Origin: Planotetraspora sp. A-T 1434
Lineage (GTDB): Bacteria > Actinomycetota > Actinomycetes > Streptosporangiales > Streptosporangiaceae
Assembly (NCBI RefSeq): GCF_025420585.1
Contig: NZ_JAOEGB010000016.1
Coordinates: forward strand, 62,001 to 126,000
Length of the DNA: 64,000 nucleotides
Direction: 5' to 3'
The notes under the pieces are model-generated. The model was not told where the DNA came from. It made no database searches and saw nothing but the letters and a program-made list of their open reading frames with translations. Of the stretch, positions 25,779 to 33,862 are shown in pieces. The position numbers and the translations under genes were made by a program. Every line of letters begins with the position of its first letter. The first letter of the stretch is position 1.

Positions 25779-26633
25779 TCAGCTGGAAGCGAACAGCGTC
25801 CGCAGCCGCACCGCCTGCTCGGCGCGCTCGGCGGCGGCCTGCTCCTCCAGCGTCCTTTCGGCCGCACCCTGGAGCAGCCGCTTGGTCGCGGCCGCCGCGT
25901 TCCGGTCGGTGCCGAGCAGGGCCGCCGCCAGGTCCGCCACGGCCTGGGCCAGCTCGCCCGGCGGCACCGCGACCTCGGCCAGGCCGAGTTGGAGCGCTTC
26001 GGCCGCGCCCACGGTGCGCGCGGTCAGGCAAATCTCGATCGCCCGGGGAACCCCCACGAGTTCCACGAGCGGCTTGGTGCCCGTCAGGTCCGGAACCAGC
26101 CCGAGGGCGGGCTCCTTCATGCAGAACTTGACGTCGTCGCCGACGACACGGAGATCACACGCGAGGGCCAGCTGGAACCCCGCGCCGATCGCGTGGCCCT
26201 GGACCGCCGCGATGGACACGATGTCGGGCCGGCGCAGCCACAGGAAGCCCCGCTGGGCCTCGGCGATCGACCTCTCCAGAGCCGTGTCGTCGAGCCCGGC
26301 GTAGCTCGCGAACGAGCCCTGCCCGGGCACTCCGTCGGGTGTGAACATGCGCAGATCGATGCCCGCTGAGAAGGACGGCCCCTCACCTCGGATCACGACC
26401 ACTCGTACCTGGTCCGGCAGGTTCTCCCCGATCCGGGCCAGCGCCGACCAGGTGGCGAACGTCTGAGCGTTCCGCCGGTCCGGCCGGTCCAGAGTGATTG
26501 TCGCGATCTCGCCGCCCACCTCGAAGCGCAGCCCGATCTCGGCCAGTTCGGCCGCTGAGATCGTCTCCGTGTCCGAGGGGTCGCTCACCGCCTGGGCTTG
26601 CTTCCCACTCCCCCCAAATGCCGCTTCCGCCAT
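25779..26633 (-). CDS. Enoyl-CoA hydratase/isomerase family protein
   Basis: 284 residues from ATG 26633, with GGAG at 6 nt; a downstream GTG at 26588 lacks one. Crotonase-fold marks: ITLDRPDRRNAQT, the oxyanion-hole segment GEGPSFSAGIDLRMF and VQGHAIGAGFQLALACDLRV, then EPALGLVPDLTGTKPLVELVG carrying the Glu side of the active site. C-terminal helices are present. Acts on acyl-CoA in the cytoplasm, with hydratase or isomerase activity. The gene stands alone, 61 nt upstream of the ABC exporter on the same strand. Confidence 0.9.
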   Translation of the reverse strand: MAEAAFGGSGKQAQAVSDPSDTETISAAELAEIGLRFEVGGEIATITLDRPDRRNAQTFATWSALARIGENLPDQVRVVVIRGEGPSFSAGIDLRMFTPDGVPGQGSFASYAGLDDTALERSIAEAQRGFLWLRRPDIVSIAAVQGHAIGAGFQLALACDLRVVGDDVKFCMKEPALGLVPDLTGTKPLVELVGVPRAIEICLTARTVGAAEALQLGLAEVAVPPGELAQAVADLAAALLGTDRNAAAATKRLLQGAAERTLEEQAAAERAEQAVRLRTLFASS

Positions 26634-26830
26634 CGCCTGCTCCTGCGTCCGGTCGAGGTCGCGTCGCCTCGCACGGCCGGTCCGGTGCGGCGTCCCGTCC
26701 GTGCACGGCTCGCGATCCCCATTGTCCTGCGGTCGCGCCCGAGCCTACCGAACGAAATTCGGATGGGTCGGACGCGACCGCTCCGTCCACGGGAACGAGC
26801 GGCTGCGGTCGCGCGTTGTGAGGCGGATCT

Positions 26831-27046
26831 CTAGCGCTTGGACTTGCCCCGGGTCGCCCCGCCGCGCCCGCGCAGAGTCACGCCGGACTCGCTGAGGATG
26901 CGGTGGATGAACCCGTATGACCGGCCGGTGGAAGCCGCTAGGGCGCGGATGCTCTCACCCGCGGAATAGCGCTTCTTGAGATCGCTGGCCAGTTTTTCAC
27001 GGTCGGCCCCGGTCACCCGGGTGCCCTTCTTCAGAGTCTCGGCCAC
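26831..27046 (-). CDS. Small basic helix-turn-helix protein
   Basis: 71 residues from GTG 27046, with AGGAGGT at 5 nt. A Lys/Arg-rich N-terminus precedes one resolvase-like helix-turn-helix (SDLKKRYSAGESIRALAAST, then GRSYGFIHRILSESGV) and a basic RGRGGATRGKSKR tail. Proteins of this size and layout are widespread in actinobacteria, and their role is not established. The strong ribosome site and basic composition suggest an abundant DNA-binding protein. It sits 114 nt downstream of the ABC-F gene on the same strand. Confidence 0.85.
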   Translation of the reverse strand: MAETLKKGTRVTGADREKLASDLKKRYSAGESIRALAASTGRSYGFIHRILSESGVTLRGRGGATRGKSKR

Positions 27047-27160
27047 GAGTACCTCCTGTAGTGCCAGACTTCCGCAGCGTTACTTACGCCATGATCAGTC
27101 ATTTCGGCTGGATCGGCTACCTACTCCGCGGGAAAAGATCCCTACCCGCTCAAATTAAGA

Positions 27161-28759
27161 TCAGGCGAGTGCCACAAGATCGGAAAATTCGTCGCTCCAG
27201 GCGTCCTCGACTCCGTCTGGCAGCAAGATGACCCTATCGGGCCGTAGCGCCTCAACTGCGCCCTCATCATGAGTGACCAGCACAATCGCGCCCGTATAGG
27301 AGCTGAGCGCGGACAGGACCTGGTCTCTGGACGCCGGATCCAGGTTGTTCGTCGGCTCGTCGAGCAGGAGCACGTTGGCGCTCGACAGGACCAGCGTCGC
27401 GAGGGCCAGCCGGGTCTTCTCGCCTCCCGAGAGCACCCCGGCCGGCTTCTCCACGTCGTCTCCGGTGAACAGGAACGATCCGAGGACCTTGCGCAGGTCG
27501 ACGTCCGCCAGATCGGGACCGGCCGAGCGCATGTTCTCCAGGACCGTGCGGTCCGGGTCGAGCGTCTCGTGCTCCTGCGCGTAGTAGCCGAGCTTCAGGC
27601 CGTGACCGGGCCTGACCTCGCCCGTGTCGGGCGTCTCCAGGCCACCCAGGAGGCGCAGGAGCGTGGTCTTGCCCGCGCCGTTGAGGCCCAGGATGACCAC
27701 TCGCGAGCCACGATCCACGGCCGCGTCGACGTCGGTGAAGACCTCCAGCGAGCCGTACGACTTGGACAGGCCCTGCGCCGTGAGGGGGGTCCGCCCGCAG
27801 GGCGCGGGGTCGGGGAAGCGGAGCTTGGCGACCCTGTCGGAGCGCCGCTCGCCCTCCACGCCCGCGAGCATGCGTTTGGCCCGGCGCTCCATGTCCTGCG
27901 CGGCCTTGGCCTTCGTGGCCTTGGCGCGCATGCGGTCGGCCTGCGAGAGCAGCACGGACGCCTGCTTCTCCGCGTTGGCCCGCTCGCGCTTGCGGCGCTT
28001 CTCGTCCGTCTCCCGCTGCGCCAGGTAGGCCTTCCAGCCGACATTGTAGGTGTCGATCACGCACCGGTTCGCGTCGAGGTGCAGAACGCGGTTTACCGTC
28101 GCATCAAGAAGGTTGACGTCATGGCTGATGATCACCAAGCCGCCTTGGTGGGATCGCAAAAAATCACGAAGCCACCCGATTGAGTCCGCATCGAGGTGGT
28201 TTGTCGGCTCGTCAAGCAGGAGAGTCTCCGCCCCGCTGAACAGAATCCGGGCCAGCTCGACCCGGCGGCGCTGCCCTCCGGAGAGGGTCTGGAGCTGCTG
28301 TCCGAGCACCCGGTCGGGCAGCCCGAGGCTTGACGCGATCGACGCCGCCTCCGCCTCCGCCGCGTAGCCGCCGAGGACGTGCAGCCGGTCTTCCAGCCGC
28401 CCATAGGCGCGCACGGCCTTGTCCCGGACCCGGGGGTCGTCGGCGGCCATGCCGAGCTCGGCCTCGCGGAGCTCGCGGAGCACCTCGTCGAGCCCGCGCG
28501 CGGACAGGATGCGGTCGCGGGCGAGCACGCTCATGTCGCCGGTGCGCGGATCCTGCGGCAGGTAGCCGACACTGCCGGTGATCGTCACCGTGCCACCGGC
28601 GGGGATTCCCTCACCGGCGAGGACCTTGGTGAGCGTGGTCTTGCCCGCACCGTTCCGGCCGACCAGGCCGATCTTGTCACCCGGGTTGACCCGGAACGAG
28701 GCGCTCTCGATGAGCAGCCGGGATCCGGCGCGCAGTTCGACGTCAGTAGCTATGATCAT
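27161..28759 (-). CDS. ABC-F family ATPase
   Basis: 532 residues with two ATPase domains and no membrane spans. First domain: GRNGAGKTTL, signature LSGGQRRRVELARIL, LLLDEPTNHLDADS. A linker of charged helices (KRRKRERANAEKQ...MRAKATKAKAAQDMERRAKRM, residues about 250-305) is the ABC-F P-site tRNA-interaction motif. Second domain: GLNGAGKTTLLRLL, LSGGEKTRLALATLV, LLLDEPTNNLDPAS. ABC-F proteins bind the ribosomal E site to relieve stalling or protect from antibiotics. No Cys-rich leader peptide or attenuator is visible upstream, which argues for a housekeeping role. Confidence 0.93.
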   Translation of the reverse strand: MIIATDVELRAGSRLLIESASFRVNPGDKIGLVGRNGAGKTTLTKVLAGEGIPAGGTVTITGSVGYLPQDPRTGDMSVLARDRILSARGLDEVLRELREAELGMAADDPRVRDKAVRAYGRLEDRLHVLGGYAAEAEAASIASSLGLPDRVLGQQLQTLSGGQRRRVELARILFSGAETLLLDEPTNHLDADSIGWLRDFLRSHQGGLVIISHDVNLLDATVNRVLHLDANRCVIDTYNVGWKAYLAQRETDEKRRKRERANAEKQASVLLSQADRMRAKATKAKAAQDMERRAKRMLAGVEGERRSDRVAKLRFPDPAPCGRTPLTAQGLSKSYGSLEVFTDVDAAVDRGSRVVILGLNGAGKTTLLRLLGGLETPDTGEVRPGHGLKLGYYAQEHETLDPDRTVLENMRSAGPDLADVDLRKVLGSFLFTGDDVEKPAGVLSGGEKTRLALATLVLSSANVLLLDEPTNNLDPASRDQVLSALSSYTGAIVLVTHDEGAVEALRPDRVILLPDGVEDAWSDEFSDLVALA

Positions 28760-28932
28760 GATGAAGGGGACACTCCCGGGAAGTGGTGGAGGACAGGATC
28801 GGCGAGGAGTCGATCAGTCGGGAGTGCGCATACCCGCCATTGTAGGGCCACGACAGGCCCCCCGATCTGGACCGCTCATCTGCCGGCGGTCCGCGTCACC
28901 TCCGAGGGTCTCCGCGGCGTGACGGGCGGAGA

Positions 28933-29595
28933 TCATACCTCCGGGTCGATGACGCGGATCCGGACCGCGCGGAACTGCGCGGAAGCGCCTTCCAGCACGG
29001 CCAGCCGGGGGTCGGGAACCGTGAGGAAGGGTCCGCCCTCCAGGGCGAACACCGGCGCGAGGCGCCTGTCCTCGCGCAACTCGTCGATCGCCCGCCTGTC
29101 GCCTCCCAGGACGACCGCCTCCAGCTCCGCCGCGCGGGGAGCGAGCACCCGGGCGGCCACGTCGGCCGCCGCGCGCATCGCCTCCGACGACTGCTTCTCC
29201 CTGCGCCTGGCGAACCGCTGCTGCGACCAGCCGCCCGCCGCGCTGCGGCCGTGGACCAGCCGCGACCCGACCTTGGACACCACCAGCCGCTCCCCCTCGA
29301 ACACCCCGGCCGCGTAGCCGCCGAGCCGTACGAGAAGGACCCCCACCCGGCGGCTCCGGCACGCATGGGCCACGAGGGCCGCCACGGGCGACGTATCGCC
29401 GGGAAAGGACAGGGGTGGGAAGGACACGTGGCATTCGGCGACCGCGCCGTCGGCGGCGGCCAGCCGTACGACTTCGGGGGTCGCCGCGACCTCGACGGCG
29501 CCGTGCCGTTCGGCGAACCCGCGCGCCCATCCCGAGAGCCGCTCGGGGGACACCGCCACCCATCTACCGCCGCCCGCCGCCGGCCGTGCCGTCAT
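28933..29595 (-). CDS. acVLRF1-type peptidyl-tRNA hydrolase / release-factor-like protein
   Basis: 220 residues from ATG 29595, with no clear ribosome site and so perhaps leaderless. The RF1-like core includes VGVLLVRLGGYAAGVFEG, KVGSRLVHGRSAAGGWSQQRFARRREKQ near residues 109-135 and a following helical EAMRAAADVAARVL. The G-W-S-Q-Q stretch replaces the GGQ of release factors, as in the Vms1-like VLRF1 group found in actinobacteria. The C-terminal half (VVLGGDRRAIDELR...) is the eRF1 domain-3-like part. It probably releases nascent chains from stalled ribosomes. Its neighbour downstream is the ABC-F ATPase, also a ribosome-acting protein. Confidence 0.75.
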   Translation of the reverse strand: MTARPAAGGGRWVAVSPERLSGWARGFAERHGAVEVAATPEVVRLAAADGAVAECHVSFPPLSFPGDTSPVAALVAHACRSRRVGVLLVRLGGYAAGVFEGERLVVSKVGSRLVHGRSAAGGWSQQRFARRREKQSSEAMRAAADVAARVLAPRAAELEAVVLGGDRRAIDELREDRRLAPVFALEGGPFLTVPDPRLAVLEGASAQFRAVRIRVIDPEV

Positions 29596-29663
29596 GGCAG
29601 GTGAGATTACCCTGGCGGCGGCCCGCGCCGGTTCTCCCGGATCCATGCTCAACAGATGGGGAA

Positions 29664-30974
29664 ATGTCGGTGAATTTAGGCCGGCGTGGCCGGTGTGCCG
29701 GGTGGGAAGGGCGCACAATTTCAATCGTGTCGGCCCCCTCCTCTCCGGCGGTGCCCGTTGTGACCCCACCTCAAGCGACCGCTCCCGGCGTCCCGGGATT
29801 CAGCGACTTCGCCGCGATCCCTTCCGGGGACTTCGCCGCGATCCCCTCCGGACCCCCGAGCAGGCGTGACCGTTCCGGCAGCCCGCTGTTCCTGCCGGTC
29901 GTCGACCTCGACACCGGAGGCGTCGTCGCCGTCGAGGTGATCGCCCCCGGCGTGCCGGACGATCCGCGGCCGGGTGTGGACGGGACGGTCAACGGTGTCC
30001 TCGCCGCCTCGCGCGAGGAGGCGCTGCTTCCGCTCGTGCTGCCCATCCCGGCGTCGGCCGTGACCTACGGCTCGGCCGGGCTCGCGCCGCTTCACGAGGC
30101 GCTGCGCGCGTCCAACCGCCGCCCGCGCGAGGTCATCCTCATGATCGAGGGGGACATCTCCCCCCGTGACCGGGCCGCGCTGCTGTCCGGCATCGACGGC
30201 CTCCGGGCCGTGGGCTACCTCATCGCGTTCGGCGGCCTCGGCACCGCGTATCTCCCTCTCGACCTGCTCGCGGACGCCTCGCCGTACGTCCTGGTCATCT
30301 CGCCTGACGTGGTCGAGCGGGTGCCGCGCGACCCGCGCCGCAGCGGGCTGGCGGAGTCGCTGGTGAGCCTCGCGCGCGGCATCGGCGCCCACCTGCTCGC
30401 ACCCGGCCTGCGGGACGAGAGCCAGCTCGCGGCGGTGCGCGGCTGGGGCATCAGACTCGCTCAGGGGCCGCTGCTCGCCCCGCTCGACTGGAAGCCGTCG
30501 CACGGCCACGGCCGGGTCCACGTGCCGCTGCCGGTGCCCGAGACCACGCCGATCGACGCAATGCTGGGGCCCCGGGTCCAGGAGTTCCTCCTGCCCGCCG
30601 TGACTCTGCCCATGGAGGCCACGGCGGAGGAGGTGGTCTCCGTGCTCAGCGCCGAGCCGTCGATCACCAGCGTGGTCCTCGTGGACGAGTACCAGCGGCC
30701 GCGCGGCAGCATCGACCGCAGCCGTTTCCTGCTGTTCATGGCGGGGGCGTACGGCCACGCGCTGCACGCCAGGAAGCCCGCCGGACGTCTGGCCGACACG
30801 GCGAGGGTCGTGCCGAAGACGACCCCGGCGATTGCCGCCATGCAGGTGGCGGGGCGCGACAACACCCGCGTCTACGACGATCTCGTGGTCGTCGACGAGG
30901 TCGGCCGGTGCATGGGCGTCGTCCGTGTCAGCGACCTGATCCGCCACGTCGCCAACCTCCAGCACACCCGCTGA
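29664..30974 (+). CDS. Degenerate EAL-domain protein with C-terminal CBS pair
   Basis: About 436 residues. The start is uncertain: ATG 29664, GTG 29727 and GTG 29758 are all in frame with weak ribosome sites. An N-terminal linker has an exact duplication DFAAIPSG (24-bp repeat, 29806-29853). Residues about 70-290 follow the EAL pattern (FLPVVDLDTGGVVAVEVI; VILMIEGDIS; GYLIAFGGLGTAYLPLDLL; HLLAPGLRDESQLAAVRGWGIRLAQGPLLAP). However, the EAL triplet reads EVI and the metal-binding DDFG reads FGGL, so phosphodiesterase activity is unlikely. The last 130 residues hold two CBS motifs (VVSVLSAEPSITSVVLVDE and DNTRVYDDLVVVDEVGRCMG). It may be a nucleotide sensor. Confidence 0.75.
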   Translation: MSVNLGRRGRCAGWEGRTISIVSAPSSPAVPVVTPPQATAPGVPGFSDFAAIPSGDFAAIPSGPPSRRDRSGSPLFLPVVDLDTGGVVAVEVIAPGVPDDPRPGVDGTVNGVLAASREEALLPLVLPIPASAVTYGSAGLAPLHEALRASNRRPREVILMIEGDISPRDRAALLSGIDGLRAVGYLIAFGGLGTAYLPLDLLADASPYVLVISPDVVERVPRDPRRSGLAESLVSLARGIGAHLLAPGLRDESQLAAVRGWGIRLAQGPLLAPLDWKPSHGHGRVHVPLPVPETTPIDAMLGPRVQEFLLPAVTLPMEATAEEVVSVLSAEPSITSVVLVDEYQRPRGSIDRSRFLLFMAGAYGHALHARKPAGRLADTARVVPKTTPAIAAMQVAGRDNTRVYDDLVVVDEVGRCMGVVRVSDLIRHVANLQHTR

Positions 30975-30989
30975 CCCCCTCCCTCGGCC

Positions 30990-31106
30990 GTGATCATGCA
31001 CAAGTTCCCATGACGCCTCGCCACCTGCGGCCCCACAGTCCGTGATCATGCACGTGTTCCGCCTCAACGCCTTCCGCCTGCGGCTGCGCGGTTCGTGATC
31101 ATGCAC
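30990..31106. repeat. Second cluster of the 52-bp-period GTGATCATGCAC element
   Basis: Three exact cores at 30990-31001, 31042-31053 and 31095-31106, spaced 52 and 53 bp, all forward. The first two continue AAG/GTG then TTCC. The cluster fills the gap between the convergent EAL-CBS gene and the response regulator gene. The 40-nt interiors are unrelated to each other and to the other two clusters. Confidence 0.85.
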
Positions 31107-31154
31107 GCGGGGGGCCGCCCGCTGGGGGGACCGCCGGCTTTCCGAGGGCGACTG

Positions 31155-31814
31155 TCAGAGCCAGCCCTGGGCCTGGGCCCTCTGCACCGCTTCGATCCGG
31201 TTGCGAGCGGCGGTCTTCTGGATGGCCGAGGACAGGTAGTTGCGGACCGTGCCCTCGGACAGATGCAGCCGCCTGGCGATGTCGCTGATGGTCGAGCCGT
31301 CCACGGCGGCGGCCAGCACATCCCGTTCACGGGCGGACAGCGGGTTCGGACCGGCGCTGAGAGCGGCCGCCGCGAGCCCGGGGTCGATGACGCGCTCCCC
31401 GGCCAGCACACGCCGGATCGCGGCGGCCAGTTCCCGGGCCGGGCTGTCCTTCACCAGGAACGCCGCCGCCCCGGCCTCCATGGCCCGCCGCAGGTAGCCC
31501 GGCCGCCCGAACGTGGTCAGGATCATCACCTGGCAGTCCGGCAACCGCCGGCGGATCTCCCCGGCGGCGGTGATGCCGTCCATCCCGGGCATCTCGATGT
31601 CCAGGAGGGCGATGTCGGGCTTCGTCGTGACGGCCACGGCGACGGCCTCGTCTCCGGTGGCCGCCTCGCCCACGACCTCGATGTCGGGCTCCAGGCCCAG
31701 CAGGGAGGCGAGCGCTCCCCTGATCATGCTCTGGTCCTCTGCCAGCATCACCCGGATCACGGGGCTCAACCTATCCGTCCTCACGCCGTTCGTCGCCGTG
31801 CCGCCCGTCGTCAT
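31155..31814 (-). CDS. NarL/LuxR-type response regulator
   Basis: 219 residues from ATG 31814, which overlaps the kinase stop as ATGA; GTG 31760 is an alternative start. The receiver domain has MLAEDQSMIRGALASLL, phosphoacceptor Asp72 in IALLDIEMPGMDG, a conserved Thr in LTTFGRPGYLRRAM and Lys in FLVKDSP. The DNA-binding domain is NPLSARERDVLAAAVDG...ISDIARRLHLSEGTVRNYLSSAIQKT. It is the cognate partner of the upstream DesK-type kinase. Its likely targets are the ABC-2 transporter genes of the same cassette. Confidence 0.93.
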   Translation of the reverse strand: MTTGGTATNGVRTDRLSPVIRVMLAEDQSMIRGALASLLGLEPDIEVVGEAATGDEAVAVAVTTKPDIALLDIEMPGMDGITAAGEIRRRLPDCQVMILTTFGRPGYLRRAMEAGAAAFLVKDSPARELAAAIRRVLAGERVIDPGLAAAALSAGPNPLSARERDVLAAAVDGSTISDIARRLHLSEGTVRNYLSSAIQKTAARNRIEAVQRAQAQGWL

Positions 31815-32968
31815 ACGGCTGCCTGATCGGGCTTCCGCTCGACGGGCCGGCGTGGGACCACCACCCGCAGGCGGAAGCCGGCCGGCATCGGGGCGGCCTC
31901 GACCGATCCTCCGGCCGTGCCGACCCGCTCGGTGAGACCGGTGAGACCGCTGCCCGGCTGGTACGGCCCGGCCTTGCCGTTGTCGGCGACCTCCAGCACG
32001 GCGCCGGCCTCGCCGTACGTCAGGTTGATCTCGCAGCGGGTGGCGCGCGCGTGCCGTATGACGTTGGTGGCCGCCTCGCGCACCGCCCAGCCGAACAGGC
32101 CGTCGAGGTCGTCGGGGAGCGGGGTTCCGGCGGTGCGCACGGTCACCTCGACCCCGGCGGCTGCCAGCGCGGCCCGGGCGCCGTCGATCTCGTCGGTCAG
32201 GGACCGCTGGCGGTATCCAGTGACGGCTTCGCGCACCTCTACCAGGGCCTGCCTCGCCACGGACTCGATGTCGGCCACCTCCTGGGCCGCCCGCTCGGAG
32301 CCCTGCTCGGCCAGCCGCCGGGCCAGCTCGCTCTTCAGGACGATCAGCGACAGGCTGTGGCCGAGGAGGTCGTGCAGGTCCCGGGCGATCCGCAGGCGTT
32401 CCTCGTTGGCGGCCAGCCTGGCGACCTCGCTCTGCGCGTTCCGGAGCTTGACGATCAGCACGCGGGTGTTCCGGACGCTCACGAACAGGACCCCGAGCGT
32501 GACCACCTGGAGGAGCAGCATGGATATCGCGCCGCCGTCGGCGTTCGTCACCTGCCCGTCGATGAGCACGATCGCGGCCATGCCGCCGATGCCGGCCAAC
32601 GCGCCCCGTGGAGGCAGCGCCATCGCGTAGACCACGGTCGTATAGATCGGCAGGGCCAGCCATCCGCCGCTGAAGAGCAGGGGATAGACGGCCGCCATGA
32701 CGGTGGTGAGGCCGAGCAGGGGGAGGGTCCATCTGCTCTTCTCCTCGTACCCACGAGGGCTCAGTACGGTCAAGACGTAGGTCACCACGAAACTCGCCAG
32801 TGCGACGGACTGCCACACGGCCGCGGACCCGGTCACCTTGCCGCCGACGATGTCCGAGATCGGGTAGAACAGGTACACCAGGCCGAACGACATGCCGACC
32901 AGGCGGCGCCAGCGGTTGAGTTTGTCGTCCATCCCGCCGAAGGTGAAGATGCGAGCCAGCCGGCTCAT
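31811..32968 (-). CDS. DesK-type sensor histidine kinase
   Basis: 385 residues. Five to six membrane helices (residues about 25-165) with very short loops, a coiled linker (VKLRNAQSEVARLAANEERLRIA), then HisKA_3 with ARDLHDLLGHSLS (His199) and an ATPase domain with REAATNVIRHA, DNG and GSGLTGLTERV. Such kinases sense membrane state. Translationally coupled to the downstream regulator. An upstream ABC-2 transporter pair on the same strand completes an arrangement common for antibiotic- or lipid-stress response systems. Confidence 0.93.
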   Translation of the reverse strand: MSRLARIFTFGGMDDKLNRWRRLVGMSFGLVYLFYPISDIVGGKVTGSAAVWQSVALASFVVTYVLTVLSPRGYEEKSRWTLPLLGLTTVMAAVYPLLFSGGWLALPIYTTVVYAMALPPRGALAGIGGMAAIVLIDGQVTNADGGAISMLLLQVVTLGVLFVSVRNTRVLIVKLRNAQSEVARLAANEERLRIARDLHDLLGHSLSLIVLKSELARRLAEQGSERAAQEVADIESVARQALVEVREAVTGYRQRSLTDEIDGARAALAAAGVEVTVRTAGTPLPDDLDGLFGWAVREAATNVIRHARATRCEINLTYGEAGAVLEVADNGKAGPYQPGSGLTGLTERVGTAGGSVEAAPMPAGFRLRVVVPRRPVERKPDQAAV

Positions 32969-33122
32969 CCTGCCTCCCTGCCCTGCTCCGCCTCGCCGTA
33001 CTCCGCCCTGCCGGGTCCCATCGTGCCCGCCCCCTTGCCGGGTCCCGCCATGCCGTGTCTCGCCCCTCGGCTCGGTACAGTCGCTCGCCCGGGCCCGCTC
33101 TGCCGTACGGCTCGCCGGCTCG

Positions 33123-33860
33123 CTAGGCCCGGACCGTGGCGCGGCGGTAGGCGACCACCGCGAGCGCGCCGAGGACGACGCCCCAGCCGAGGACGCCGAG
33201 GACGGAGGAGAGCTGCGGCGCCTCCCCCGCGACGATCCGCCACCCGATGCTGGCGTAATCGTAGGACGGCAGCGCCCGCGCGATCGACCGCATCGTGGCC
33301 GGCATGATCTCCAACGGGAACCAGAGCCCTCCCAGCAAGGCCAGCCCGAACATGCCGACCATGGCGGCCGGCTGCGCGGTGTCGGGCGGCAGAAGCGAGC
33401 CGATGATCAGTCCGAGCGCCACGAACGGGATCGTCCCGATCCACATCGCCCCGATCAGCCCGGCCCACTCCCCCACGGAAAGCGACACATGCTGGGTGAG
33501 CACGGCGGCCAGGCACACGAGCAGCAGCGACGGCAGCACGAGGAGCAGCGACGCGACCAGCTTGGTGACGATGATCGCCCAGCCGGAGAGCGGGGTGATC
33601 TGGAGCTGCCGCAGCCAGCCGCTCTGCCGCTCCTGCGCCCACGGCACCGCGCTGGACATCATCGACGACGCCAGCGCGCCGTACGCGGCCATGGACACCA
33701 TGAGGATCACGCTGCCCTTGAGCCCTGTGGTCTTGTCGACCTGCGAACCCCAGAGGTTGGAGTAGAGGAGGTAGAACCCGACGGGGAAGGCGACCACGAA
33801 GATGACGTAGCGCTTGTTGCGGAACATCCGCAGCATTTCGATCTTTATGTAGTGCGGCAT
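33123..33860 (-). CDS. ABC-2 type transporter permease
   Basis: 245 residues. The N-terminal amphipathic helix and first span (MLRMFRNKRYVIFVVAFPVGFYLLY) are followed by five more hydrophobic segments, with the ABC-2 motif PWAQERQSGWLRQLQITPLSGWAIIVTKL near residue 75 and a GLWFPLEIMPATMRSIARALPSY segment near 180. It pairs with the ATPase encoded 2 nt upstream. Typical of small drug or lipid exporters. The 150-nt gap down to the kinase is GC-rich with short CCGGGTCCC-type repeats and no gene. Confidence 0.9.
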   Translation of the reverse strand: MPHYIKIEMLRMFRNKRYVIFVVAFPVGFYLLYSNLWGSQVDKTTGLKGSVILMVSMAAYGALASSMMSSAVPWAQERQSGWLRQLQITPLSGWAIIVTKLVASLLLVLPSLLLVCLAAVLTQHVSLSVGEWAGLIGAMWIGTIPFVALGLIIGSLLPPDTAQPAAMVGMFGLALLGGLWFPLEIMPATMRSIARALPSYDYASIGWRIVAGEAPQLSSVLGVLGWGVVLGALAVVAYRRATVRA

Positions 33861-33862
33861 GG

